From contig NZ_CP090977.1 in NCBI RefSeq assembly GCF_021513255.1, positions 2,356,001 to 2,420,000 of the forward strand: a DNA stretch of 64,000 nt, in the 5' to 3' direction. The notes beneath the pieces are model-generated. The model was not told the origin of the DNA. It saw only the letters and a list, made by a program, of their open reading frames with translations, and searched no databases. Positions 34,668-43,523 of the stretch are shown piece by piece (position 1 is the first letter of the stretch; every line of letters starts with the position of its first letter). This stretch comes from Planococcus sp. 107-1. Lineage in GTDB: Bacteria; Bacillota; Bacilli; Bacillales_A; Planococcaceae. The position numbers and the translations under genes were made by a program.

Positions 34668-35975
34668 TTATTTCTCGTATCCTGGTTTCCCAAGAAGCTG
34701 GAACATGTTTTGTTTGTACTGCTCGACTCCAGGTTGGTCGAATGGGTTGACCCCTGAGAGGTAAGCGCTCATGGCACAAGCTTTCATGAAGAAATACAGT
34801 AAGTAGCCAGTATGATAGGTATCCAGTTTTGGAATTTCCAACTGCAGAATAGGCACGCCTCCGTCATGATGGGCCATAGCTGTAGCATTTAGCGCTTGCT
34901 GATTCACTTCATGCAACGTTTTATCCACAAGATAATTCAAGCCATCTCCATTTTCTTCATCGAACGGAATTTGGCTTTGCTGCTGGTCTTCCGTAAAACT
35001 GACCATGGTTTCAAATAACATGCGGCGACCGTTTTGCAAGTATTGGCCAAGCGAGTGCAAATCTGTTGAATAAATGACCGATGCCGGGAAAATCCCTTTG
35101 CCTTGTTTGCCTTCACTTTCACCAAATAATTGTTTCCACCATTCATTCATGCCTGCCATTGCAGGTTCGAAACTCGCCATTACTTCAGTCGAATAGCCGC
35201 GGGCATTCAATACTTGGCGATAAGCTGCATAAGAATAAGCTGCGTTCTCCTCTAAATTGGTGGAGATCAAATCCGCTTCCGCTTGTTTGGCACCGTTTAA
35301 CAACTCGCGGATATCTACGCCGGCCGCCGCCAATGGCAGCAAGCCTACTGGAGTTAACACAGAATAGCGTCCGCCGATGTTACCCGGAATCACGAATGAA
35401 ACGTATCCTGCTTCATCAGCTGTTTTGCGAAGCGCCCCAGCCGATTCATCCGTTGTAACAATAATGCGGCGGGCTGCTTCCTCTTTCCCATACGCTCCAT
35501 ACATCCACGCCTTAAGTTTCCGGAAAGCAATGGCTGGTTCTGTCGTTGTCCCTGACTTCGAGATAACATTTACAGCTACTTTTTTGCCTTCAACATAAGC
35601 AAGCAATTCTTCCAGGTATCTGCCGCTAATGTGCTGGCCTGCATACACAACTTCCAGTCCTTTACGGCCAAATGCTGGACTTAACAATTCCTGTACCGCT
35701 TTAGCGCCTAAATACGATCCGCCAATTCCGATAACAACTAGAACTTCAACATCTTCGCGCAATTTTGATGCCGTTTCTTCAATACGGGATATTTCTGCTT
35801 CATCCATAGTTGATGGCCAGTTCAGCCATCCAAGGTACTCAGCCCCAGCACCTGTACCTTCATGAATTTTTTTATGTGCGTTTTCAACGAAATCTTGTAA
35901 AGCCGTCAGTTCATCTTTTTCTACAAACGATTTAATGTATTTGTTATTTAAAGATATAGTTCCTATGGAAACCAC
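34668..35975 (-). CDS. pgi: Glucose-6-phosphate isomerase
   Basis: The protein has 435 residues. It carries the bacterial Pgi signatures IGIGGSYLGAKAV (about 80-92), SKSGTTTEPA for phosphate binding (about 140), the active-site region NIGGRYSVLTPVGLLP, and the C-terminal HTGYLLYFF. It interconverts glucose-6-P and fructose-6-P in the cytosol. The N-terminal start is unclear: the frame opens with GTG at 35975 directly against AAAAGGCGG, and no better in-frame ATG exists. The gene stands alone, convergent with the pheromone-like precursor. Confidence 0.94.
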   Translation of the reverse strand: MVSIGTISLNNKYIKSFVEKDELTALQDFVENAHKKIHEGTGAGAEYLGWLNWPSTMDEAEISRIEETASKLREDVEVLVVIGIGGSYLGAKAVQELLSPAFGRKGLEVVYAGQHISGRYLEELLAYVEGKKVAVNVISKSGTTTEPAIAFRKLKAWMYGAYGKEEAARRIIVTTDESAGALRKTADEAGYVSFVIPGNIGGRYSVLTPVGLLPLAAAGVDIRELLNGAKQAEADLISTNLEENAAYSYAAYRQVLNARGYSTEVMASFEPAMAGMNEWWKQLFGESEGKQGKGIFPASVIYSTDLHSLGQYLQNGRRMLFETMVSFTEDQQQSQIPFDEENGDGLNYLVDKTLHEVNQQALNATAMAHHDGGVPILQLEIPKLDTYHTGYLLYFFMKACAMSAYLSGVNPFDQPGVEQYKQNMFQLLGKPGYEK

Positions 35976-36050
35976 CGCCTTTTTTTAATATATTTATTTT
36001 ACCATGATTCCTTGAGAACGAGGAAGAATATGTCGAAAGTCACAGATAAT

Positions 36051-37106
36051 TTACAGCAAATAAAAGCCGATGCCCATGATTAGATAGGCAGCCAATAAGG
36101 TCAACCCTTCAAACCAATTCGATTCCCCGTCATTCGTTACATTAATGGTAAGAAACACAGCCGTAATCATCGCTATGAGTTCGGGAATTGTAAAAACCAG
36201 TGGCATTTGGACTGGCATAAACAAAGAAATCAATACGAGCACCGGAGCTACGAACATGGCTACTTGCAAGGTCGAGCCAATGGCAATTTCAACCGCGACA
36301 TCCATTTTGTTTTTCATTGCCATCATTAGGGCAGAAGCATGTTCTGCTGCATTACCGACAATCGCTACAATAATGACCCCGATAAATAGTTGAGACCAGC
36401 CAAATTGTTCTCCTACTTCTTCAAATGTATGGACCAAATTCTCCGAAATAAAAGCAACCACTAAAGTGGCCGCAAATAAAATGATAATGGCTTTTGGCTT
36501 CGTCCATTCCGGCTCTTCTCGTTCTTCTTCATTCTCGGCTTCTGTATGGGTATAAACCCCTCGGTGAGTAACCAATTTGAAAATCAACCCGGCCAAATAC
36601 AATAGAATCATAATGATGGAAATACCGACGCTTAACTGGATAGTTTCACGATCTGTCATGGTCATCGAAAAAATTTCTGGTATTACAAATGCGACGACAA
36701 CAGCAAATATCAACAAACCGGAATTGTGCGAAGCATCTTGAATGCTGAATTTCTGTCTTTTGAATTTAAGGCCACCCAAGAAGAAAGATAAACCGCCCAC
36801 AAGTAACAGGTTGCCAAGCACAGAACCCGTTAAAGAAGCTAAAACTACGCCGACCAATCCCGCTTGGAGCGCAAAAACTGAAATAATCAGTTCTACCGCA
36901 TTACCGAATGTAGCATTTAGCAGTCCCCCGATACGCGGTCCACTCACTATTGCTAAACTTTCAGTCGCGCGTCCCATAAAACTGGATAAAGCGATAATAC
37001 TGATTGAACAAAGGATAAACATAACGATACTCGGCCATTCTAAAAAAGATCCAATAACGGCTAATGGCACGCCAATGATGACTAATATACCAAAAATCCG
37101 ATTCAT
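36051..37106 (-). CDS. Calcium/proton antiporter (CaCA family, ChaA/YfkE-like)
   Basis: The 351-residue protein has about 11 helices in two inverted halves. Each half holds the conserved acidic repeat, GNAVELIISVFAL (about 68-80) and GNAAEHASALMMAMKNK (about 250-266). The acidic ETEAENEEEREE-like loop between the halves (about 190-205) is typical of CAX exchangers. It should expel Ca2+ in exchange for H+. GGGAGG precedes the ATG. It appears monocistronic, with a terminator of the upstream C26 gene between them. Confidence 0.9.
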   Translation of the reverse strand: MNRIFGILVIIGVPLAVIGSFLEWPSIVMFILCSISIIALSSFMGRATESLAIVSGPRIGGLLNATFGNAVELIISVFALQAGLVGVVLASLTGSVLGNLLLVGGLSFFLGGLKFKRQKFSIQDASHNSGLLIFAVVVAFVIPEIFSMTMTDRETIQLSVGISIIMILLYLAGLIFKLVTHRGVYTHTEAENEEEREEPEWTKPKAIIILFAATLVVAFISENLVHTFEEVGEQFGWSQLFIGVIIVAIVGNAAEHASALMMAMKNKMDVAVEIAIGSTLQVAMFVAPVLVLISLFMPVQMPLVFTIPELIAMITAVFLTINVTNDGESNWFEGLTLLAAYLIMGIGFYLL

Positions 37107-37197
37107 GCTCTTCCACCTCCCTTTTTAGCTTTTCCATACCCGAAGAAATCACTATCGACACGTTAAAAAGATTGAATGAAAGGGTCTGACTAATGTA

Positions 37198-37238
37198 AAA
37201 AGGCATATGCCTCGGAAATTACCGGGCGCATGCCTTTT
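37198..37238 (-). terminator. Terminator after the C26 amidotransferase gene
   Basis: AAAGGCATATGCC with GGCGCATGCCTTT (one wobble, one mismatch), 21 bases beyond the stop codon. On the minus strand it ends in TTTT. Confidence 0.7.
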
Positions 37239-37258
37239 ACATTATATATTTGATTCTT

Positions 37259-37993
37259 TTATTGATTTTGCGCTTTATCTTTTGCACATTCTTTTACAAA
37301 TCGTTTAAAGAGTTTTTTTGAAGCTTCGTCACCTTGCAAAGCAAATTCTTCAGGGTGCCATTGGATACCCATGACAAATTGATGGTTTTCACTTTCTAAC
37401 GCTTCCACAAGTCCATCCGCCGCGCGTCCCGCAATTTTCAGCTTGTCAGAAACATCTTTGATCCCTTGATGATGGAAAGAGTTTACGTTAAACGTTTTTT
37501 CTTCCATAATTTTGATCAAGCGGCTTTCATCCTCTAGCGTCACTGAATGGGTCCGGTGCGTCCGCATAGCCATTTGCTTATGCTGATACAATGTCCCTTC
37601 ATATTGCGCTTCTAGATCTTGATAGATGGTTCCGCCTAATGAGACATTCAGCATCTGCATGCCTCGGCACATGCCGATAAACGGTTTATCCAATTCAAGG
37701 AAATTTAAGATCAGTTCTTTTTCATATTGATCACTGCCAGGATAAACTGCTCCTAAGCGGATATGCGGTTCTTCCCCGTAAAGAGTTGGGTTAATATCTC
37801 CTCCGCCTGTAACGATCAATCCATCTAATCGTTCACAAAGCAAAGGAATATCTTCCTCGTCTACAATCGGAACGATTAATGGCAAGCCGCCTGCTTGCAG
37901 GATGGCACGTCCATAAACGGGATCCAACGAATACATTTGATCTTTTTCTACACGTGCAGTTATCCCAATAACGGGTTTATGTTCATTTTTCAT
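37259..37993 (-). CDS. Class I glutamine amidotransferase-like hydrolase (peptidase C26, PuuD-like)
   Basis: The 244-residue enzyme shows the nucleophile elbow FIGMCRGMQMLN (cysteine near residue 110) and the catalytic His-Glu pair in GIQWHPEEF. The GGGDINPTLYGEEP segment (about 60-73) is typical of gamma-glutamyl-GABA hydrolases and related C26 peptidases. It probably cleaves a gamma-glutamyl amide in the cytosol; the substrate is unproven. GAGAGGATTTT lies upstream of the ATG. It stands alone, without other putrescine genes nearby. Confidence 0.85.
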   Translation of the reverse strand: MKNEHKPVIGITARVEKDQMYSLDPVYGRAILQAGGLPLIVPIVDEEDIPLLCERLDGLIVTGGGDINPTLYGEEPHIRLGAVYPGSDQYEKELILNFLELDKPFIGMCRGMQMLNVSLGGTIYQDLEAQYEGTLYQHKQMAMRTHRTHSVTLEDESRLIKIMEEKTFNVNSFHHQGIKDVSDKLKIAGRAADGLVEALESENHQFVMGIQWHPEEFALQGDEASKKLFKRFVKECAKDKAQNQ

Positions 37994-38093
37994 TTTTAAA
38001 ATCCTCTCTTTTAAAAAGCCACAGTATTCTATTTACCCTTATTTGTTAAAATAAAACACCGTTAAACTATTTACGGAAAGGATTGCTTAAAAT

Positions 38094-38405
38094 TCAATGC
38101 GAAGGGTCGTATCGATACTGGTTCAAATCAACAATCCCATTTTGCGCCACTTCGACACCTTCTTCTTGAAGGGAATGAAGCTGAGCAAAACGGGATTCTT
38201 CATCTTGTACAACTATTTTCCCTTGGGCATTAACAACACGATGCCACGGCAATCCGTGTTTTCTGCTCATGCTGTGGAGCAGTCTCGCAACTTGCCGGGC
38301 ACCTCTTGGACTTCCAGCATGAGCTGCAATTTGTCCATAGGTCATTACTTTCCCTTCTGGGATACGCGCAATAATTTCGATTGCTTTTACAGTAAACGGT
38401 TGCAT
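38094..38405 (-). CDS. Alkyltransferase-like (ATL) DNA repair protein
   Basis: The 103-residue protein is homologous to the DNA-binding domain of O6-methylguanine methyltransferases (MTYGQIAAHAGSPRGARQVARLL). However, the alkyl-acceptor PCHR motif reads PWHRV, so the reactive cysteine is replaced by tryptophan. This defines ATL proteins, which flag O6-alkylguanine for nucleotide excision repair rather than repairing it themselves. ATG 38405 lies nine bases after AGGA; a TTG at 38414 is an alternative. It follows the 159-residue unknown gene by 25 bases on the same strand. Confidence 0.88.
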   Translation of the reverse strand: MQPFTVKAIEIIARIPEGKVMTYGQIAAHAGSPRGARQVARLLHSMSRKHGLPWHRVVNAQGKIVVQDEESRFAQLHSLQEEGVEVAQNGIVDLNQYRYDPSH

Positions 38406-38430
38406 CTGGTTCAATCCTATCTAGTTAACT

Positions 38431-38910
38431 TTACTTTTCTGTTGCTGCCTTTTCTTTTACTTCTTTTAGTAGCTCTCCGTTCCGATAGCGCTCAACGACT
38501 ACATAGCTAAATTCATATAGAGGCAAATTAGCTGTTTCTGTCGCCATTCCTTCTGTTTTATAATGCAGGAATTTATAATAGCTGATCATTCTTTCGATCA
38601 ATTCTTCCAGCCCTTTGATGGATTCTTCCTTTTCGTATTGAAGCGGCTTTGAAAATTCTGCAGCTTTCGCTTCAACGGCGTAAAGTTCCTCCATCCCTTC
38701 TAACCCATCAATCGTTTGATCAAATAGCATCTGTCTAGGTTCAAACCGATAATATCTTTGCCAGTACGAGAAAACTTCCTTTGCTATTCCTAGTTTTTTT
38801 GCCCCTTCAGATGCCGTAAGCCCTTCTTCCACACATAAATCATGCATGACTTTTCTCAATGATTTTTTATATTCTCTTTCAACTAAGCCTTTATACTGCA
38901 AGTATCTCAT
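38431..38910 (-). CDS. Unknown protein with a possible helix-turn-helix
   Basis: The 159-residue soluble protein is not recognised. Residues about 25-60 (LCVEEGLTASEGAKKLGIAK then VFSYWQRYYRFE) look like a DNA-binding helix-turn-helix of the MerR/Xre sort. The rest is helical and charged (EKEESIKGLEELIERMISYYKFLHYK) and may be a dimerisation helix. GGGGGAGG before the ATG is a strong ribosome site. It is placed directly upstream of the ATL gene, so a link to DNA damage is possible but unproven. Confidence 0.6.
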   Translation of the reverse strand: MRYLQYKGLVEREYKKSLRKVMHDLCVEEGLTASEGAKKLGIAKEVFSYWQRYYRFEPRQMLFDQTIDGLEGMEELYAVEAKAAEFSKPLQYEKEESIKGLEELIERMISYYKFLHYKTEGMATETANLPLYEFSYVVVERYRNGELLKEVKEKAATEK

Positions 38911-39091
38911 AAATAATCCTCCCCCGTATTATATAGATGTTCGAATGCCTGGCATTCTTTTTCTCATATATTGCGATAGCGCTTTATCACATCGGATTCT
39001 TCTTCGGAGATCAATTGTTTATAGATGGATCTATTGTGTATTTTTTTACATATATAAAATACAGAAGCCGGCATATTGCTGATTTCTGCTT

Positions 39092-39961
39092 TTACCCGCT
39101 GCTTTCTTTTTCAATTTCAGAATAGTCGCCGCCAAGATGGAAGAATTCATAATAATTGTCTCTTCCCCACTCCGCTATTTTCAATAAAAGCATCTTCGTC
39201 GCATCTTCCGTTTCAGGCTCTTCCAGATTCCCTTCGAGATGATGGTAAATGGTATTGCCTAAAGTCAGAACATAGGAAGCGGAGATTAATTTGTTTTTGT
39301 GATAAGCACCAAATAAATGCAGGTTTGGACCTAATGAGCTAATTAGCGCTTCAAAATAATCATTGGTAAAGAAATAATAGCTGTCCGCATCTTCTTTTCT
39401 CCTGACACCTGAATAATAGAGCACTAGAAACTCAAACATATGCCGGACTGTCCCTAGCTTTTTTATAACAAAGCCGTTCTCCCATTGCTCATTAGACTGA
39501 ATAGAGGAAGTTTTTGAAACAGGATCCAACTGTAGGGTAAAAGTCTCATAAACAGGCAGCAGGTTCAAATGTTCTTTAAACAATTCCGCGTTCCCTTTTA
39601 ACGGATGAAAACGGATATATTCGACAACAATATTTTCTTGCCGGCAGTATTCTGAAAACACGTGAAGAAAGTTTTGGATCAATAACGGCATGTTTTTCAC
39701 TGCCCTAACTAAAGGGCCGCCGTAGCCGAAAGGCGTAGTTATGTCGTAATAGGATGAAGATTGTCCTTCAATCGCCCGCTTGATAAAAGGATAAGCGATT
39801 TCACCTTCTTCATCGATATAGTAAAACATTAACGCTTCTCCCGGATCCAATTTCATGGCACTTAAATAATATTGGCTTGTGTAATAGATATCGGATGCTT
39901 GAAAAAGATGGAGTATCTTTTCCCAGCGCATATGGTCATGTATGGATACAACCTCAAACAT
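39092..39961 (-). CDS. FemAB-like GNAT acyltransferase, C-terminus possibly lost
   Basis: The 289-residue soluble protein has the two-lobe FemAB/GNAT pattern (PF13480 type). The first lobe contains FQASDIYYTSQYYLSAMK; the second contains LFGAYHKNKLISASYVLTLGNTIYHHLEG and ends EFFHLGGDY. Relatives go on for 40 or so residues after HLGG with an FK-containing motif, whereas here the chain ends SEIEKESSG. Truncation or a frameshift is suspected, but no single-base repair was evident. The family transfers aminoacyl or acyl groups to wall or lipid acceptors. ATG 39961 has AGGGGTGAG upstream. Confidence 0.7.
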   Translation of the reverse strand: MFEVVSIHDHMRWEKILHLFQASDIYYTSQYYLSAMKLDPGEALMFYYIDEEGEIAYPFIKRAIEGQSSSYYDITTPFGYGGPLVRAVKNMPLLIQNFLHVFSEYCRQENIVVEYIRFHPLKGNAELFKEHLNLLPVYETFTLQLDPVSKTSSIQSNEQWENGFVIKKLGTVRHMFEFLVLYYSGVRRKEDADSYYFFTNDYFEALISSLGPNLHLFGAYHKNKLISASYVLTLGNTIYHHLEGNLEEPETEDATKMLLLKIAEWGRDNYYEFFHLGGDYSEIEKESSG

Positions 39962-40459
39962 TCTACTCACCCCTGTTTTCAACTAAAAAAATTCGTCATT
40001 TCTACTATTCACTTTATCTCTATACGGAGTGTTTCTCGTCAAACTTCTATCCAATCAAACCAACATAAGTTTCACCGTGAAAAAGGTTTCAATAAGGAGG
40101 TGAGGGTAGAATTCTATTATTCCCATGAACTTCCGATACAATAGCTCAAACTGTATCTCTAAAGTTTAGAAATAGACTCAGTCGGCTGCCCTCTCGGAGC
40201 AGAGGATTGGACAAGGGGAGAGATATCAATTCAACAATAAACAATTATTTCTAAAAATTCAGATAATTATAGTTCATTTATATCATAAAATATTAGTTCT
40301 ATCCACACTTTTTCAAAAAAAAATGAAATTTTCTTTATTTACTTTGAGTATTTAGACTTTAAAAACACCCCAAAAAACATTTATAGGGTCTTAAATAGTC
40401 TTAATGAACTATTAATAATATATATTGAGAAAGACAGACCTATGAAAATGCTTTTTCAC
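39962..40459. other. AT-rich intergenic region without a supported gene
   Basis: About 500 bases contain no convincing coding frame. A strong-looking AAGGAGGTGAGG at 40095-40106 precedes only a 14-codon GTG frame. Around 40180-40220 a more GC-rich patch (CCTCT...AGAGG) could fold. 40230-40440 is very AT-rich. It might hold a small RNA or the remains of an element; nothing can be assigned. Confidence 0.3.
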
Positions 40460-40501
40460 AAAATAAACTCCCTCTTCAGTTTAGAAGAGAGAGTTTATTT
40501 T
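40460..40501 (-). terminator. Terminator after the winged-helix gene
   Basis: An 18-bp stem with one mismatch (40460-40477 with 40484-40501), rich in A-T at the base, overlaps the stop codon. Confidence 0.75.
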
Positions 40502-40796
40502 AATCTTTCCATAATCCGATAATTCCATTTCGGCGATAAATGATTTGTTTGTGTTCCAACGTTTTTAAAACTCGAGTTAAGGTTTGGTGAGGCGTATTCA
40601 TTTCCGTCGTAATTTCTTTGATCGTCTTAAACAATACACCTTCTTTTGTAGCGTTCTTCATGAAGTATTTCATAAACCTTTCGCCTGTTTCAGCTATCCG
40701 ATCAGATTCGCTAGTAAAACAATCTCTCGATTTCTTTAAAAGTTTATGTTCCGTAAAAGCTCGTGAATCAGACACATTATTAAATGCAGATACCAT
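40500..40796 (-). CDS. Winged-helix protein resembling RepL or a Crp C-terminal domain
   Basis: The 98-residue basic protein is helical. The C-terminal half (FKTIKEITTEMNTPHQTLTR then VLKTLEHKQIIYRRNGIIGL) is a winged helix of the type in plasmid RepL proteins and in the DNA-binding end of Crp/Fnr regulators. There is no ligand domain. GGGAGG lies seven bases before the ATG. It stands alone in unusually AT-rich DNA, with a 500-base empty region downstream, which suggests acquired DNA or a relic. Whether it acts in replication or transcription cannot be told. Confidence 0.55.
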   Translation of the reverse strand: MVSAFNNVSDSRAFTEHKLLKKSRDCFTSESDRIAETGERFMKYFMKNATKEGVLFKTIKEITTEMNTPHQTLTRVLKTLEHKQIIYRRNGIIGLWKD

Positions 40797-40900
40797 TTTA
40801 TCGCCTCCCAGAAGTTTACTGTTTTTATTGTTCTTTTACATATATACCCTGTTTTCTATCAAATAGACATCAAAGTTTAAATTTTTATATTATTTAAAAT

Positions 40901-40935
40901 AAAAATCCTGCTTTTTCATAGAAAGCAGGATTTTT
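40901..40935 (-). terminator. Terminator of the transporter/M20 operon
   Basis: A perfect 14-bp stem AAAAATCCTGCTTT with AAAGCAGGATTTTT, 23 bases beyond the last stop codon. Confidence 0.88.
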
Positions 40936-40958
40936 AAAGTGAGAAAATGAAACGATAT

Positions 40959-42275
40959 TCAGTTTGAACTAGTTTTAATTTCGTCCATTTTGCTTTCGAT
41001 AAAGTCTTTTAACACATGGACTCCGTAAATACAGTCATTTAGAGACGACCATTCTTTCGGATTATGGCTGATTCCATCCTTGCTTCTGACAAATAGCATC
41101 GCAACAGGGATATAGCGGCCTAAAATCATCGCATCATGGCCTGCACCACTTGGAATATAAGTCGGTTCAATACCGAACTTCCGTAGCGAATCTGCCAATT
41201 GGGCTTGCAATTCTTGCTCAATCGGAACCGGTTTGATCTTCGTGTTTTGTTTAATTGTGAGATGAATATTCCGATTTTTGGCAATCGACTCTGCCTCTTC
41301 GATGATCCGTTTTAAAAGTGCATCTCTTGTTTCTTCGTAAATGTCACGGATGTCGGCGTGCAGCACCACTTTTTCAGGAATCACATTGATGCCGTTTGGA
41401 AGAACTTCTAATTTACCGACGGTCGCCACTGCAGATTCGCTGATTGCACCTGGGAATTCAGGTATACGTTGGATAAATTCGGCTGCTGCGACCAACGGAT
41501 CTCTTCGGCCAATCATCGGCGTATTACCTGCATGACCTGCTTCCCCCGTAAATTCAACTTCCAACCATGCTGGTCCCGCAATTCCGCTCACAATGCCAAC
41601 CGGCTGATCCGCTTTTTCTAATTTTTTCCCTTGCTCTATATGCACTTCCACAAACAATTCCAGTTCCCCTATATCTCGCTTTGCTTCTTTGAACTGTTGA
41701 ATGCTGCTGCCATAATGGGCTAAAACCTGCTCCAGGCTATCTCCATTATAATCACGCATTCCAGCTATTTCCTCATCTTCGATGGCTCCGATCATTGCAC
41801 GGCTTCCACTTAATCCACTGTTAAAACGCGAGCCTTCTTCGTCTGAAAAAACGATGACTTCATAAGGGACTTCAGGAATGTAATTCAATGTTTTCCATGC
41901 TTCCACTATTTCTAAAGCAGATAAAACGCCAAGAGGACCGTCAAAATTCCCTCCATTCGGTACGCTGTCTACATGGGAACCGGAAGCAACGGCTCTCGCT
42001 TTTGAATCTTTCCCTGCGAGCCTGCCTCTTATATTTCCAGCTCCGTCTTCCATAACATCCAGCCCAGCTTCGAACATCCATTTCTTCACTAATGATTTTG
42101 CCATTTTTTCTTCATCTGAAAATCCCGGCCGCTTCACTCCTCCAATTTGGGTATAGCCGATATGCGACAGTTCATAAAGCCTTCTTGCCACTCTTTCCCC
42201 GTCTATGCCGGAATGCGTCAAACGGCTGTCAAAGCCTTTCATTAAATCTTCGAATACCGGATTCTCCAGAGCCAT
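40959..42275 (-). CDS. M20-family amidase (N-carbamoyl-L-amino acid hydrolase / allantoate amidohydrolase type)
   Basis: The 438-residue metalloenzyme has the di-zinc motifs GSHVDSVPNGGNFDGPLGV (about 98-116), FSDEEGSRFNSGLSGSRA and VEVHIEQGKKLEK, and ends with the GAGHDAMILG histidine motif. The lid dimerisation domain lies in the middle (about 215-330). These enzymes hydrolyse N-carbamoyl amino acids, allantoate or related ureido compounds in the cytosol. No ureide genes are nearby. It is the last gene after a transporter and an M20D amidohydrolase, which suggests use of imported N-substituted amino acids. GGAGG precedes the ATG. Confidence 0.88.
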   Translation of the reverse strand: MALENPVFEDLMKGFDSRLTHSGIDGERVARRLYELSHIGYTQIGGVKRPGFSDEEKMAKSLVKKWMFEAGLDVMEDGAGNIRGRLAGKDSKARAVASGSHVDSVPNGGNFDGPLGVLSALEIVEAWKTLNYIPEVPYEVIVFSDEEGSRFNSGLSGSRAMIGAIEDEEIAGMRDYNGDSLEQVLAHYGSSIQQFKEAKRDIGELELFVEVHIEQGKKLEKADQPVGIVSGIAGPAWLEVEFTGEAGHAGNTPMIGRRDPLVAAAEFIQRIPEFPGAISESAVATVGKLEVLPNGINVIPEKVVLHADIRDIYEETRDALLKRIIEEAESIAKNRNIHLTIKQNTKIKPVPIEQELQAQLADSLRKFGIEPTYIPSGAGHDAMILGRYIPVAMLFVRSKDGISHNPKEWSSLNDCIYGVHVLKDFIESKMDEIKTSSN

Positions 42276-42297
42276 AAAATTGTGTCCTCCTTTTCCA

Positions 42298-43473
42298 TTA
42301 CTTAGTCAAGTAAGTCCACGCGAATTGCGCATACAGTTCAGCACCTGTGGCCATAGCATCTTCATCAATATTGAATTTGCCATGGTGATGTGCCCACTCC
42401 GTATCTTTTTCTGTATTTCCGCTCCCGACTAAAGCAAAACTCCCCGGCACTTCGTCTAAGTAAAAGGAGAAGTCTTCTCCGCCCATCGTCGGCTTTTCAT
42501 TATATATAGATCCTTCTCCAAAGGCCTCAGATGCTACTTGCTGGACAAGCGCTGCGCTTTCTTCCCCGTTAATGACTGCTTGCGTTCCGCGAATGTATTC
42601 GACAGTCGCTGTTCCGCCGTAAATGGCCGCTGTATTAGCTGCGTATACTTCTAATTGTTTTTCAATATGGTCGCGCGTCGCGGCATCAAAACACCGTACC
42701 GTCCCTTCAATCTCAGCATTTTCCGCAATGATATTAAAACGTGTTCCGACAATCATTTTCCCGATGGTTACGACTGCCGGCTGCTGCGGATCAATGGTGC
42801 GGGAAACGACCGATTGAACATTCATGACAAACGACGAAGCAATGACAGCTGCATCGATGCAATCTTCAGGAATAGCTCCGTGGCCGCCCTGCCCTTTAAA
42901 ATGTACTTTGAAGATATCGGCTGAAGCAAAAGACGGACCCGGGTTGCAGGCAACTGTGCCGCTAGGACTCTGAGACCAAATATGAATGCCAAAAACCTCA
43001 TCGACAGCTTCGACAGCGCCTTGTTCAACCATCGCTTTAGCGCCGGTAGCTACTTCTTCTGCTGGCTGAAAAATAAAGCGGACAGTTCCAGGAATTTCAT
43101 CTTTAACCGCGACTAAGGCTTTAGCTGCTGCTAAAAGCATCGCTGTGTGGGCGTCATGTCCGCACGCATGCATTTTCCCTGCCTCTTTTGATTTATAATG
43201 AAGATCCACATTCAACTCTTCAACTGACAATGCATCCATGTCCGCTCGAAGCGCCACTGTTTTTCCATCTTTCCCTCCTTTTAAATTCCCGATAACGCCC
43301 GTGGGCTCTGTTTTTCGGCATTCGATACCGAGATCCGTCAAATATTCGAAGACAAACTGAGAAGTTTTTACTTCTTCCCACGACAGTTCCGGTTCGCTAT
43401 GCAATTTTCTTCTGATCTCAATCATTTCTTCATTGTTTTCTTGAATCGCGTTTTTGATGATTTCATTTAACAT
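42298..43473 (-). CDS. M20D N-acyl-amino acid amidohydrolase
   Basis: The 391-residue enzyme has the M20D signatures LRADMDALSVEE (about 76-87), MHACGHDAHTAMLL (about 101-114) with the metal-bridging cysteine, and FIFQPAEEVATGAKAM, plus the dimerisation domain and a final MGGEDFSFY. The family cleaves N-acyl amino acids or amino-acid conjugates. AGGAGAG lies before the ATG. The gene sits 50 bases behind the transporter and 22 before the carbamoyl-hydrolase-like gene, forming one operon for scavenging amino acid conjugates (inference). Confidence 0.9.
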   Translation of the reverse strand: MLNEIIKNAIQENNEEMIEIRRKLHSEPELSWEEVKTSQFVFEYLTDLGIECRKTEPTGVIGNLKGGKDGKTVALRADMDALSVEELNVDLHYKSKEAGKMHACGHDAHTAMLLAAAKALVAVKDEIPGTVRFIFQPAEEVATGAKAMVEQGAVEAVDEVFGIHIWSQSPSGTVACNPGPSFASADIFKVHFKGQGGHGAIPEDCIDAAVIASSFVMNVQSVVSRTIDPQQPAVVTIGKMIVGTRFNIIAENAEIEGTVRCFDAATRDHIEKQLEVYAANTAAIYGGTATVEYIRGTQAVINGEESAALVQQVASEAFGEGSIYNEKPTMGGEDFSFYLDEVPGSFALVGSGNTEKDTEWAHHHGKFNIDEDAMATGAELYAQFAWTYLTK

Positions 43474-43523
43474 TAATGCTCTCCTCCACTAGTTGACAAT
43501 TTTTTTCTTCTATTGAATAGGGA

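Noticed and set aside
34276-34779. Long open frames on both strands over the tandem repeats (also 34310-34750 plus and 34350-34598 minus).
   Set aside because: The 48-bp unit is a multiple of three, so a frame open in one unit stays open in all. Only the 34222 frame has a ribosome site and signal peptide.
40095-40143. A 14-codon GTG frame after AAGGAGGTGAGG.
   Set aside because: It is too short, of no recognisable type and has no terminator; it is kept only as a note in the intergenic entry.
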